From: Didymodactylos carnosus
Taxonomy: Eukaryota > Rotifera > Eurotatoria > Philodinida > Philodinidae
Assembly: GCA_905250885.1 (NCBI GenBank)
Contig: CAJNOQ010000315.1
Coordinates: 1 to 55,203, forward strand
Reading direction: 5' to 3'
DNA length: 55,203 nt
The first letter of the stretch is position 1; each line of letters starts with the position of its first letter. Positions 10,801-22,109 of the stretch are shown one piece after another. The position numbers and the translations under genes are program-made. A model generated the notes under the pieces. That model worked only from the letters and a program-made list of their open reading frames with translations. It ran no database searches and was not told the DNA's origin.

Positions 10801-13114
10801 ATGTTTCATTCAAACAATTGTAAACTAGAAAACAAACAGTTGTTGTTGTTTTTTCCATTTTTTGACTGAATTAGTTTTGTGATTTATGCTCAGCACTGAT
10901 TATCAATATTTTGATGCATCAAGTCTCTACCGTACTTATCGCATAAATTATTATGACTCATTTCAAAATAAAATATACTTTGCTGTTTTTTTTAGAGTAA
11001 TATTTGATGGACGAAAGATAGAATTCTGCGGATTTTATCAATTGATAGAGTAAATTGAGAACATGTTTTATGATTTAAAATTAAAACTGAGAAAACAGTG
11101 TGTTTTAATTTGTGAAGTTTTCTAGAGACAGATCGATTTGTAAAGATTTTTTAACTGCATAGGTAGTCGATAATAACAGGTAGATGAAATCGAGTATATA
11201 CTAAAATTTTCAAACCACTTGGCTCAATTTTTAATATTTAACCTAAAATAAGTAACAATCATTTATTTCATCAGAATTAAATTTTTACGGGATTTTCACA
11301 ATTTTTATAAAAAGAAATTATTGTCTCGAGTCTTCAGAACGGTCGATTATCTATTTATGTAAAATGTGTCAACAGATTTCTGTAAGAAATTGCACAGCTC
11401 GAGTGCAAACTGTTATAAAATATTGACAGATTCTTTGTAAATTTTTGCCGGTTCATTACACATTACAGTCTTAATGAAAATGTTTTCCAAATGTATGAAG
11501 AAATATTTTGTATATGTAAATATAATTGCAGATATTTCTTAAATTCTGCAAATAATCTATGCAGAATCTGTAGATATTCTAAAACAATTAGTGTGACAAT
11601 TCTGTTGCACATTTGACTTCGATTTATTTTCTTGTAGAGACTTCCCCTGCTCATATTGTCAAAATCAGGAAGAAATGACTGATTAAGCTCAATTAATCAG
11701 CTAAAATTAATCGTGCACTTAATTGCGATCTTCAAGCAAAATTTTTAGCTGATTAATCGCACGCGAAAAATAAATTTCGATTAATTTATTTATTTTATCG
11801 ATAAAGTTTGATTAAGCGCGATTTTTGCTGAAAGTGTAGTAATCATGGATTTTTTTAAAAATTACACAATTTTTTCTCAAAATTGCAATTAATCATCCAA
11901 GCAAACATCACGTATGAGAAAAATCTAGATACATTTCGTCTATAATCGGGCGATACACGACTAGTTGCCATCTAGATTACTAGTTGGAAAAGGGACTTTT
12001 AACTAGATGTGTCTGCATGTGCAACTAGCAATAGTTAAATCGATCGATTATCGGGCGATAAATCGATAGTTACAATTAGAAAAAATCTAGTAATCGCCCA
12101 ATTACTAGATTTCCACTGTCGCTACACAGTATTTTTCCCATAAGTGATATTTGCTTGGGCACATGACTCTCACTATAGAGAGGCACTTTGATGCTATCTA
12201 TCTACCATGTAAAAAAACCAATATATTGTTATTTGAACTTTTGGAAAATTCGACCAGATTTTTCAATGATCCTATTAGAGTCCTTACTTTGAAGATAATT
12301 TTTAAACTTTTTTTTATGAAAAATGTTCTCGATTTCCTCTATCGATTGGCAAAACTCATAGATCTCTAGTTTTTGTCTACCAAGTGTTATTCGAAAAGCA
12401 GCAAGATATTTTGTGTGTTTTGAACTGGATGATATTTTTGTTGTGCTCATTTGTCTCTTTTTTTTTTTTGTGTAAGTTATACCTGGTGTTACAGCGTAGA
12501 CATTGTGTAAACTTAATGAATAAGATGAATGTTTCATTTTTTGATGACTTTTATAGGAACCAGGACGTGTTGCTTCTCCTTTTGAACCCACTAAAAGTGA
12601 AGAATTCAAAATATAACGTATTATTAAAAATAAAACTTGTAGAAAAACCTATTCCTACTTTCTCCATTTAAATTCGTCCATATTATAATATCACTTTTAA
12701 GTTCAACTTCCACGGTAGTATTCTGAAATGTAAAAAATGCTTTTTCATATAATGATTGTTGCTCTGGGTCTACTGATTGATTTAATTCTGTATCAAATTC
12801 GTGTAATTCATCTAGATTTTCAAATGCTTGTTTAACATTTGCTAAAGAGAAGAAAAACAATTAGAATTAGTCATTCGTTATATCAACAAAAACGAAACTA
12901 CATTTTCTTTTCGAAACCTCAATAATTCAATCTTGTCAATAACTTTAAACATTTTCCGTTTAAAATTGTATGGTTTATAATAGTTTTGTATGATTATCTC
13001 AAACATAAGGCATAACAGAATTTTCTCTTAAGTTCATTCTTTTTTGACTTATTTTCACTTTATTCTCGTACCTGGCGTCGTACCAGGATGACGTTTTGCT
13101 CTGTTATACGACAT
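7809..13114 (-). CDS. Ceramide kinase-like protein (CERK/CERKL family), 15 exons
   Basis: Lipid-kinase family protein, about 893 aa. Exons (high to low): 13114-13072, 12841-12659, 12590-12381, 10824-10606, 10533-10408, 10348-10279, 10184-10042, 9978-9904, 9841-9777, 9717-9599, 9539-9468, 9411-8997, 8933-8328, 8265-8027, 7905-7809. All phases agree. The N-terminal ~220 residues align with the CERK/CERKL PH-like region. The diacylglycerol-kinase catalytic domain follows, with NILVFCNPYSG, the nucleotide loop GGDGT (289-293), IIPNGTTN, and a CERK-type C-x3-C-x2-C (439-446) built across a splice junction. The block KNQFEFPFTEIIKV matches human CERKL best. Exon 13 adds ~200 disordered Ser/Asp-rich residues. 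The C-terminal glycine-rich DGE motif of active kinases is replaced by WNLDFN, and the RYDFSG-type aspartate is not evident, so activity is doubtful. Exon 3 contains an A-rich run that might instead be a small intron. Confidence 0.85.
11660..11896. repeat. GATTAATC word cluster in CERKL-like intron 3
   Basis: The words TGATTAA, TTAATCAG, ATTAATCG, CGATTAAT and AATTAATC recur about ten times in both orientations over 230 bases, next to CGATAAAG and GCGATTTT variants. This lies in the 1.56 kb third intron of the CERKL-like gene, whose other introns are mostly shorter than 80 bases, so it is likely inserted DNA. Confidence 0.55.
11897..12158. mobile_element. 262-bp foldback element with ACTAGT/CGATTATCGGGCGAT words
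   Basis: Terminal inverted repeats of 28 bases (11897-11924 and 12131-12158) match at 25 of 28 positions and begin CCAAGCAAA. Between them ACTAGT, CTAGAT, TAGTAATCGCCC and ATTATCGGGCGAT are repeated in both orientations. There is no coding capacity. No clear target-site duplication was found. It is nested beside the GATTAATC cluster in the same intron. Confidence 0.65.
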
Positions 13115-14943
13115 TTTTCAATTAAATTGAATATTAATATTGTTGATTGAATGATGATGTAATCATTTGTTTCTTCGATGTCAATCAAGTGTGTCCAAAG
13201 AATAACAACGAGATATTTATACTCTCAACACAAAAAACATTGTGAAAGAAAGAAATCGAAATATTTATATAAAATGTGTATTGATTATTATTCAAATCAG
13301 AGTATGTTTTTCTTTTTAAACTAGAAAAGACTAATTCTTTGTTTTTTTTGCTTAACATTGACTTATACTTTTTTTATACGATTCTGTCTTGTTTTTGTTC
13401 AGTTCAAGTATTAGAAAGTGAAACGATTTCGTTATGACTCAACATTTTTCTCATACAGCTGACCGAGGAGAAAGATGGATTAAAGAACAACAATAAAAGA
13501 AAGAAGAATTACAGAAATCTTTGATTTTCTTCTTTCCTTTTCTATGTCCAGGTAATATAGAGATATTTTTTGTAGATGCTATAACTTCTTACTACCTTTA
13601 TTGTTCAAAAAATCAAACCTACTGTACTTTTCAGACAATTGAACATAAATGAATTAAAAATTAATATTTTTATCTGCTTTTGAACTTTATCTATTCTTCA
13701 TTTTAACTCCATATGCATGTTTTTCTTTATTATGCAAAAAAACTTGCTATATCAACTAAAATGGTTGATTATTAATGATCATGTAAAAGTATATGCTGAG
13801 CTGAACGAGAAAAGTTTCTTAGAAACAAATTTAACTAAATTTATTATTTGTACCCATTTTAACTTTTCTTATTCTCTTGACGAAAGTCAAGGTCTTACGA
13901 AATAAATAGTTTGTTTGTCTGTCCACATAGAAACGTATATGAAAAAATACAATGTTATTCAAAATTTTCGAAATTATTACTTTAAAAATACTAATCAAAG
14001 ATTTTAGACGCTGTTTTTTACTTTTGTTGGACTGATATATCTCTGTATGCATATGAATGCAATAAAGCAATAGGCTAAAATCATAATAAACAGAGAAAGA
14101 ATATGTATACGTAAGTTTAAACATAAAAGAAGTTATATAAACCATTGTAAAGAATACTTATATTGTCATAAAATAAAATCGTTGATACACATAACTTATA
14201 GTATGTCGTCGGGTATATAATCAGTAAATATTTTAGTGGATCTCAAAATTTGGTAAAAATTTTTTCCTATCAACAACAAAACATAAAATGTCAAGGAATC
14301 GAGTGAAATCATAGATGAACGTTGGCTGTTTTTATTTTGAATATAAAAAGAAAAAAATTGACGAAAAAAGAAAAGAACGATTAAATTTACCCGTACAATA
14401 GACGCACCATCATTGATAATGACTAAGAGAAACTGTAAAATGCAGTTTATAATGCTTTAAAAATAAAAATAAATTGTATGCCGAAGGACAACAAAAACAA
14501 GAAAAAAATGATACGAAATTGTAAATTTGATAAAGAGAGCAGATTAAAAAAAAACATTTAATTGAACTGACATGTTTTTACTATGATTTAACGTAGAAAA
14601 ATTTATAATATAAATTAAATGAAGTGTGATGTAATTTTTTTTTTTTTGTTCTTATTATAATAAAAGGTTTATTCTTCTAATTTCTATATTTTCTATTAAT
14701 TTTTACAAGTAGGAAATAGAAAAAAGTATGTTTTAAATTCAGAAATATTTTTGATGATTATATGATCAATCAGTTCATTGTTGTAGCATGATAAACATAA
14801 AATTTTGCTATATATGGGTGAATGATAAAAAGTGGTTGATTCTATGTCAGCTTTTATTGATTAATATAGTGCGTCTACAGTGTTTGACAAGAGTTATGAG
14901 TTTTTCTAAGTTATCAAACGAACAATTTACGTTGATGATTTAC
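13115..14943. other. Spacer upstream of the CERKL-like gene
   Basis: AT-rich, with no supported gene. Overlapping short frames on both strands (13717-13905, 13831-14145) lack family resemblance. The stretch holds the promoter of the CERKL-like gene (transcribed leftward) and the 3' flank of the secreted cysteine protein gene. Confidence 0.45.
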
Positions 14944-15369
14944 TCAAACTGGTAACACAGGTTGAAATAGATCTTGTGTTGATTTAACACATTGTTGGTT
15001 TGTACAACTAACTGTTGGTGGTATAGCTATCGAACATATTGATATTATATGCGTTTGTTGATTATATTGTTGTTCTAGTGTCTCAGTTTGTTTAGCCAAT
15101 TGTATGATTGTTGTGACTTGCTTATTTAAATGAGAAAGTATCAAATATCCATTTGGACCTCCACACGCTCGTGCACCAGTTGGTTGAACGAAGCAGTCGC
15201 TAGACGATTGACATGAAAGATCTGTATTTAACAATTGAATTTGATTGTAAACCGCTTGTAGTTGCTCGCCGGTTGTCTTTTTACTAAAACTACCGTAAAT
15301 TAACGAGAATAAAACTAAAATGATATAAAAGATAATGCGATTTATCAATCTGTAGGTCATTTTGAACAT
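14944..15369 (-). CDS. Small secreted six-cysteine protein
   Basis: A 141-residue single-exon frame. Residues ~8-27 form a hydrophobic signal peptide (RIIFYIILVLFSLIYG) after a short basic start. The mature part has six cysteines (C53, C59, C69, C112, C122, C127). The central block is SSDCFVQPTGARACGGPNGYLI and the tail is CTNQQC. The DC..VP.GA.ACGGP.GY pattern recalls small exported proteins annotated as hypothetical in bacteria and in some invertebrates. I know no function for them. An acceptor-like TTTTAG ends at 15388, 18 bases before the ATG. The start could also be the second Met (codon 4), giving the same mature protein. Confidence 0.75.
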   Translation of the reverse strand: MFKMTYRLINRIIFYIILVLFSLIYGSFSKKTTGEQLQAVYNQIQLLNTDLSCQSSSDCFVQPTGARACGGPNGYLILSHLNKQVTTIIQLAKQTETLEQQYNQQTHIISICSIAIPPTVSCTNQQCVKSTQDLFQPVLPV

Positions 15370-16380
15370 ATCAATTATACTGGTTACCTAAAATTATTGC
15401 AAAATACACTTTTTTAAACATATCTGATCTTGTTACTCTTTTTCGTTAAAAGATTATCGTTATACGTTTCTGTGTTGATAAACACAATAGTTCGTTATTA
15501 TTATGCCACTTCGATATTAAATACAATATGTATACAATATACACATATACAAAGAGAAAAAAGGACAGGTGGCTTTTTTTGTATTGTAAGATATCCAGGT
15601 ATGTCTTCTGAGAGACGATTGATTGTGAAATAAAGCGTAGGCTTGGTAAACATTTATTGTAATTTAATGCCGTTTACCAACAAAGTTTCTTGCTAATTGA
15701 AATATCATAGCTAGAGTACGGCATCGGTTGGACTTTTCAAACTCGAATCGAGCTGAGGGAGTGAACCCAATCCGACACTCGACAATTAGTTAACAGCTTG
15801 AGCATTTTGGGCGGGAAAAGTCATAAAAAGGTTTGTAGAATTAATGCTGACTCTTTTTTCGAAAAGAGCACTTGGAAAAATGATCCATTCAAGGGTTGGA
15901 TACTTCATTAGAAAACAGAAAAGCGTCATTGAAGAAAATTTCAAACCCGACAGCTGTTGTACTCAAATCATAACTCGACCTTGGATCGCATTGCAGATCT
16001 CTAATCATAGCTGATCGAACTTTCATTCTTAAGACCATTACGTACATTAGGAACGGGTGTTTTACTGACCATTCAATATGAAGAATATTAAATATTTTAA
16101 ATATGCCGTAGTAAATTTGAAAAAACTCAATTGGATAAAAGTATAGTTTATCTATAAATTGAGCGTCAAAACTTGATGGCACTTTTTGATATTTTGGCAA
16201 TATATAACATTAGCTATCGGACGTGAATAGATACGTTGTGATTTGATATGTATTCCTTTGTACAAGTGAGAAGACAGAGATTATCTTTACTCTTTCAATT
16301 GTATGGAGATAATTAACTCAAATCCTCACTCAAGAAAAGGCAGCGGCCAAACGGGGATACAGAACGAAAAAAACACTACA
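15370..16380. other. Spacer between two divergent secreted-protein genes
   Basis: No gene supported. A small GC-richer patch near 15715-15790 has CTCGAATCGAG and related words, reminiscent of the other word clusters but short. An open frame on the minus strand (15889-16200) has no family resemblance. Confidence 0.4.
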
Positions 16381-16689
16381 GGTATAAAGAGAGGCAAATA
16401 GAGCGTGACTGTCATACACTGTTACAATCTGCTCATCGATGTTTTACCAACAATGTACTGATTACTGTGAACAAGAATCGAGGACAAGAAGGAGGACAAC
16501 AGTGCGGCAGAATGAATTGAATTTGAAGAATAATCGCGAAGAGAATTATGTAAAAATCTTGATATTTGTGTAATTGGAATGGTGATAGTTTGGAATCATA
16601 ACCAGATGGAGCAGCTTGTTCGGTTCTCATAAAGAACGTATTTATGCCAAATACATGTTAGTTGTTATTCTTTGTCTACAGTAAAAGCA
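16381..16689 (+). promoter_or_regulatory. Probable TATA box and spliced leader region of the countin-like gene
   Basis: GGTATAAAGAG at 16381 is a good TATA-type core element. The segment up to the ATG at 16690 contains a plausible non-coding intron, from the donor GTATTT near 16638 to the acceptor TTTGTCTACAG ending at 16681. TATA-like strings are common in AT-rich DNA, so this is only suggestive. Confidence 0.35.
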
Positions 16690-17475
16690 ATGTATAAGAC
16701 TGTTATTCTCGTCGTTCTCGTTCTTGTCGTTGGTGTTACGGGTGCTTCGTATTCGTCCAACATTCGTTCACAGAACATTCAGCGTATCACTCCTAGTCTT
16801 TATCATAATAATGGTGATAATGATCTTTGTCTAACATGCATTAATGAAGCCGTTGAAGCAATCAATGTCTTGCTCAATTTAATCCTTGACGAGGGTATTG
16901 TGAGTAGTTGTGATGACTTATGTGGCGCTCTCGCCAACAGAACATCAAAGGCAATTGGTGTGGTTTGTGATTTGGTTTGCGACGCTTTTGGTATTGATGA
17001 ATTCATCAAATTGATTATAAAGGTTGATATTGATCCAATTTGGTATTGTGAAATTGCAAAGATGTGTCCGAGTAAGAGAAAATTTTCTTGTTTATTTTCT
17101 TTAAATTGAAAACTTGTATCTATAGTCAATGACCAGGGTGACGCCAAATTTACCGACTTCAAGATTGCACCAAACACTGGTAAACGTGGTACTACATTTG
17201 TTATTGACTGTTCCTTTACATCCAAGAATGGAACGGGCACTAGTATGCTTCGCATTGAATTTGTTGATCCCGAGAAGCAAGTGTCGGGCAATGATTTCTT
17301 GATCGAAGCGAAAAAACCTGGCACATACACGGAGAAAATTGGTATTAAAAGTGAAGGTTTTGCAGTTGGTACCTACAATCTCACAGCGCAAATTTGTAAT
17401 GGAGAATGTGGATCGCAACATCCCCATTCGGCCATCTATGATACAGGCAATAGCTTGTTTGTGGTTACCAAATAA
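16690..17475 (+). CDS. Secreted saposin B-domain protein, countin-like
   Basis: Two exons (16690-17071 and 17126-17475, joined in phase 1) give 243 residues. Residues 1-20 are a signal peptide. Residues ~45-127 are a saposin B-type domain with the expected cysteine layout: C47-x2-C50, C74/C78, C93/C97 and C120-x5-C126, amphipathic helices between them and one N-glycosylation site (NRT, 83-85). Residues ~130-243 form a beta-rich domain (FKIAPNTGKRGTTFVIDCSF ... GTYNLTAQIC) that resembles the C-terminal half of countin-type proteins of Dictyostelium and other amoebae, where countin is a secreted cell-counting factor. The role here is unknown; lipid or membrane binding is plausible from the saposin fold. 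Codons look more GC-rich than in neighbouring genes. The start is the first ATG after an acceptor ending at 16681. Confidence 0.8.
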
Positions 17476-18454
17476 GTGAATGTGTATTTCATCTCTCTCC
17501 GTTACTATTATTTGTGTAATTTCATGTATTTATGATAGAGACAAGTGTATACCTTACATTACACTCAATATAAAATTAGGCTCATGTATAAAAGATACTT
17601 TGCTTGCTGATGTTTCGATTTTAGTCAATATTTACCTGTTAGAGATATAGAACTTTGAAATTTAATTTTTTTGTTAGTTTGCCACTATGATACATTTTTC
17701 TCCAATAACTTTCTCAGTCATATGCGCCTCTAATAGTCAAACAAAGAACATGTTTCAATCGCTCATCGCCCAGAACTCATTTACCCGAAAATGGGCTATA
17801 TGTGAACAGCACTAAACTTAGGTTTGAAACTAATTTTTTCTCGCTTAGTTGTTACCTAAAAATACAATTTTTTAAATATAGAATTTCTTTATACGATGAT
17901 CGACATATAAACACAAAAAGGAACGCTTGTATAGTAAAATATCTGAAAAGATCCTAAACAATTGCTGATCATTATTTTTCTTGTAAATACGTCGCAAGTA
18001 TATCAGTTTGATTGTTAAATATTCCAGAAAAAACGTTATTCAAAGCAATTTCAAACGCAAGATAATTCCATACATCCTTTATAGTCAGACTCCGACGACA
18101 TGTGCAGTTAAAAATCGCATGCTTGGCAAAACAGACTATTTAAAAGCCTGGCTCGAGATTGCTTCATTATGGGACTAATAATTCCACGTCTGCAACTTTT
18201 CGAAGACTGTGATATAGGATAAGAGTTCTAGACGCTAGAACCTATACTTTTTTCGGGCTAGTCCCGATTGCGTCATGCTCTACTTGCAAGTGAGAGAAAC
18301 TCTTTGACAATTTCAAAAGTCAACACAAGACACATCTTTTTGTTCACTTTCTTTCATAATTCGTCGATGATGAAACGAATGTGTCGGGTTGTTTCTAGTG
18401 GCAATAATATAACAGTAGTGTGAGAGCAAATAATATAAGCACCATCTGTTTTTT
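17476..18454. other. Spacer downstream of the countin-like gene
   Basis: AT-rich, no gene or clear repeat. AATATAAAATTAGG near 17567 may serve as a polyadenylation region for the countin-like gene. Confidence 0.4.
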
Positions 18455-18917
18455 AATGTGTGGGACTCAAATTCATTGAAAGGAAATTTCAATTAGAGAA
18501 TTGTCAGTACTTCGGTACCGATACTGTTTTCGTGCAGTACCGAAAATTTCTGTTCGGTACCCTGTTAGCTATCCAATCGTTCAGTACTTTCGGTTCGGTA
18601 CCAGCGGAAGTACCGAAAAGTTCGATACCTACGAAAAAAATTAAGAGACGAGAGTCTTCGCGATTTAAAGAGGAAAAAGCTTCTTGTGAGTTCAAAAATA
18701 GATTTAGATAATGAAAAAACTTCAGTACTTTCGGTACGGTTCCAATAGTTGGTACCGAACGCTCGGTACCAAGGCCACACAACTACTGGTACCGACAATT
18801 ACCTAATTTCAATTATAAGCCGAAATTATGATATATTCTGTTTCAAGTGGTCATATTTTTCGGACAATTAGCCCTTAATAAACGTCGCTCATGGCGCTAT
18901 ATTGAGTCCCACACATT
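18455..18917. mobile_element. 463-bp element with 16-bp TIRs and GGTACCGA words
   Basis: Perfect 16-base terminal inverted repeats (AATGTGTGGGACTCAA at 18455-18470, its complement at 18902-18917) frame an interior dominated by one word. The palindrome GGTACC occurs six times between 18514 and 18790, mostly as TTCGGTACC or GGTACCGA, along with CAGTACTTTCGG and AGTACCGAAA variants on both strands. Sub-terminal sequence is also roughly inverted (AATTTCAATTA on both sides). Two antisense open frames here are by-products of the word pattern. No transposase is present, so it is a non-autonomous element; the superfamily is unknown. Confidence 0.75.
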
Positions 18918-20740
18918 TGAGATTGATTACACTTTTTCATGCAACTGAATTTTGTCAGTTCTCATAGTATTAGTTGTGAAAGTTTACTTGTGATGCTGTA
19001 CTTAAATAATCAATGAGGCTTATTAGCCGAAAGATCTTTGATTACACTATCATTGTCGTTAAGCAAAATTTTTCTATCATCATATGGGTAATTAACAAGT
19101 CTTATCATCATATCGAATTAAGCAGCTGTCTCACGCGATAGTTTTAATGCTAGTTTATTATTTGCTTGTTTTCAATAACCAACTTTTACGTTTGGGAGGT
19201 ATTACTTCATTTTACGAAAATTAATGGTTTTTTACTCGATACTCTAGCTTCATGTAATAGACGTGTTACATACTGAAAACTATCTGCGTAACGTCAAATA
19301 GATTTTGATAAAATATAGGATTTAAGGTTGCTCTTTCTTTTGGCTAACTAAGAAAAATTTTAAATGTCATAGTTTTTGGCCCATCGATCGGGAATAAAAA
19401 AAATTCTAGAAATATTCTCAGTTTTCAAAATATTTCACATCAGATATTGTTCTCAAAAATATATAGGCTACATTTTACAAAAACGAAAATTAAATCAACT
19501 CCATTTTTAGATCCTGAATTATATTTTAAAATTTTAAAATCCAATATTTTTTAATTGTGTGGCCTAGATCAAATATTTTGGATAAAGCTATTCGATAAGG
19601 CTTGAAAAAATTGAATAAACTTGAAGATTTGACCTTAGAATTGAGAAAAAAGTAGCTTATCTAGACACATTGAGGAAATAATTTACTCAAAAATTGTTTC
19701 CGAACTCGTTTTCAGTATTTTTTAGACTTCACAGGTGAGATAGAATATGATATCTAATGTTAAATGTCAAATTCAAGACTTCAAAAAGGATTTGAGACTA
19801 GTTTTTAGCTGTCTTTCGGACAGCTTTTTGCTGCTGATTTTAAGCATTTTTCTCCTACATCATTGATATTTTTCGAGTCGATGTCTCTGGTTGTAAAAAT
19901 ACAAAAAGTATCTAAGATGTTTTTCAAGATGTATTCGTTTATTGACGTGATTGTGATAATGCCCGAGATCATTTATTTTTTTATGAAAACTGCTTAAAGT
20001 CAGCATGTTTCAGAATTTTATTCATGAATACGCATTATATATGCTATTCTTTGTTGAAAAATAGACATTTTAAGCTATTAAACTATATAACTTATATTAG
20101 TTCAAAGTATTCAAAATCAAATATTCTCAAATAAATTGCCCATTTTGTCATACGCATTTGTACACTTTTGTTATTCTTTTTTATCTACTCGTATTTGTCC
20201 AAAAATAAACATGATTACTATACTCATTGCTTTGAGCGTTATAGTTAAATATTTTCTATCAGTGCCTCTTATACGACCAATGCAATAGTGATAAATATTT
20301 TCATTCTAATTCATTATATCAAAAAGTTTATGCATCTAAATGGAAATGTTGAAAGTTTTTAAGAAATAAGTTTAAACACATTTATCCATACATATCCACT
20401 CATACATAGTCATTAATAGGAAACAATTCATTTTGTACAAAGAAAGATATTGTTTTCCATTTCATAGGACAAAGACAAGAAAAAAAAAACTCAGAGCTCA
20501 CGAAGAATTGTGTGCATGTGAAAACAGTAAATTGAAAAAAACAAACAAAACAAGCGAGGAGAAAACACTCAACATAAAGAAAATAGACAAAAAATGGCTA
20601 AGGTCCGGCGCTCATTTTTTTGTTTGATACAATACATTCTTCGTTTCACCAGCATACAAACACACGCAATATACAGCGTATTTAAACAATCAACGCAAAA
20701 AAGAGATTAACATACATAGAATAGGAATATAATCTATATG
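18918..20740. other. Spacer, no gene seen
   Basis: Long AT-rich stretch with no supported gene. The 20433-20627 frame is lysine-rich low complexity and not convincing. It includes the 3' flank of the BuGZ gene. Confidence 0.45.
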
Positions 20741-22109
20741 TTAAAATGGTCCATTAGGATTGATTGTCATTGCAATTTGTTGTGGTCCGCTTTGGAATGT
20801 CATTGGCGGATTGGTGGCTAGAAAAGATAATCCAGACATAGAAGCTAAAAATAAAAACAAAAAGAGCTTAGTTATTATGATTGTAAGAAGACATATTAAA
20901 AAAACGTACGACGTGTAAAATTTAACATTTGAGGCGCACGCATAGCCATTGTTTGCATTTGAAGAGTAGGAAATAACATTGGTTTATATTTTGGCAAACT
21001 TGCACGATATTCTTCCTGAAAACAGTCAGAAGTATGAAAAAAGTTAATATAGACATTGTTCAAATAATATTACCAATGAAATGTCTTCATCTGGATGAAT
21101 TATCTTGGTATTTCCACCAGCTGAATCAATTTTTGTTTTTGTCATTGTGGCGCCGGGTAACGATGATGATCCATAAGCTGAAAATCCTGCTGAAACATTC
21201 GATGTAATACTGGTATTTGGCGATGTGATAGATTGAGGATTTGAGGTTAGGGAAGACGTTGGTGATTGAGATCTCGTTGCTTCATTTGTCGAAGACTAAA
21301 AACAATAAGAATATTCAACTCAATTCGAAAAAGCAAAGTTGACTGTCTTACATCGACGTTCACTCCTGATGGGAACAATGGTTTTGCAGATGCCATTATA
21401 GTGGGAGAAGCATTGACAATCGATGTTAAGGTAGGTGTCGGCACTTGTGAGACAATGGTAGCCTGTTGAGTTTGTTGTTGTGGTATTATAGGTGGTCTAA
21501 TATGAGCCATCATCGATACCGGCATCATGGGTGCCATTACAGAAGGTGGCATTGGTCCAAGTCCAAAGGGCATTCCCTGAAACATTGGCATCATTGGAGC
21601 TTGCATCATACTCATTTGAGCAGGATTCATTGTAGGGATCATTGAGGCTGGGTTCATTTTTAGATTACTACCATTTGTATCATCTTTTTCTAAACATAAA
21701 TTAGTAATGAGTAGTATTTTAAAACAATAATTCAATGTTGTTTTACCTTTTCCAGCTCGCTGTTTATCATGTTCTCTGATATCTTCTTCTGGGATTCCTT
21801 CCATTCCGTAGATTTCAATTTCAATATTGTCTCGCCCTTTGATTGCATTGGGCACTTTATCAATATTTTCTTTGTGTACCTAAAACATAGAACTAATTAA
21901 TAGCTGGCCTAATAATACGGAAAAGACGACAGCTAACTTACTTGCATACAATGAATTTGTAGACCTGGACCAGTATATAGCTTCTTATGACATATATGAC
22001 ATTTAAAATGTTTTGCTTTTTGATGTTGTAAAAGGATCTTTTCATCATCAAATTCACGATTACAATACCAACACCACGGTTTCGTCTGCTTCTTCTTCTT
22101 TCTACCCAT
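20741..22109 (-). CDS. ZNF207: ZNF207/BuGZ zinc-finger spindle-assembly factor
   Basis: Six exons: 22109-21942, 21879-21747, 21689-21352, 21295-21074, 21015-20910, 20844-20741. All are phase-consistent, for 356 residues. The first ~60 residues are nearly identical to animal BuGZ: a basic start MGRKKKK, then two C2H2 fingers (C13, C16, H29, H34 and C37, C40, H53, H58) ending [17 protein letters not shown], followed by the conserved [16 protein letters not shown]. The middle is a Met/Pro/Gln-rich low-complexity region, typical of the family and linked to phase separation on microtubules. Near residues 273-300 is the GLEBS motif ([21 protein letters not shown]), which binds and stabilises BUB3 for kinetochore loading. 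It acts in the nucleus and on the spindle. A candidate acceptor ends 32 bases before the ATG. Confidence 0.93.

Noticed and set aside
10825..10858. MEKTTTTVCFL start as an independent first exon of the downstream CERKL-like part
   Set aside because: Phase and alignment show this is intron sequence ending in the acceptor TTGTTTTCTAG; splicing at 10824 joins exon 3 in frame.
16803..17427. Long antisense frames opposite the countin-like gene
   Set aside because: Shadows of the real coding strand, which has a signal peptide, saposin cysteines and a valid intron.
18504..18798. Three overlapping frames on both strands over the GGTACC cluster
   Set aside because: They result from the repeated word being stop-poor; peptides are repetitive and match no family.
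20433..20627. Lysine-rich open frame
   Set aside because: Low-complexity A-rich DNA with no start context, splice partner or relatives.
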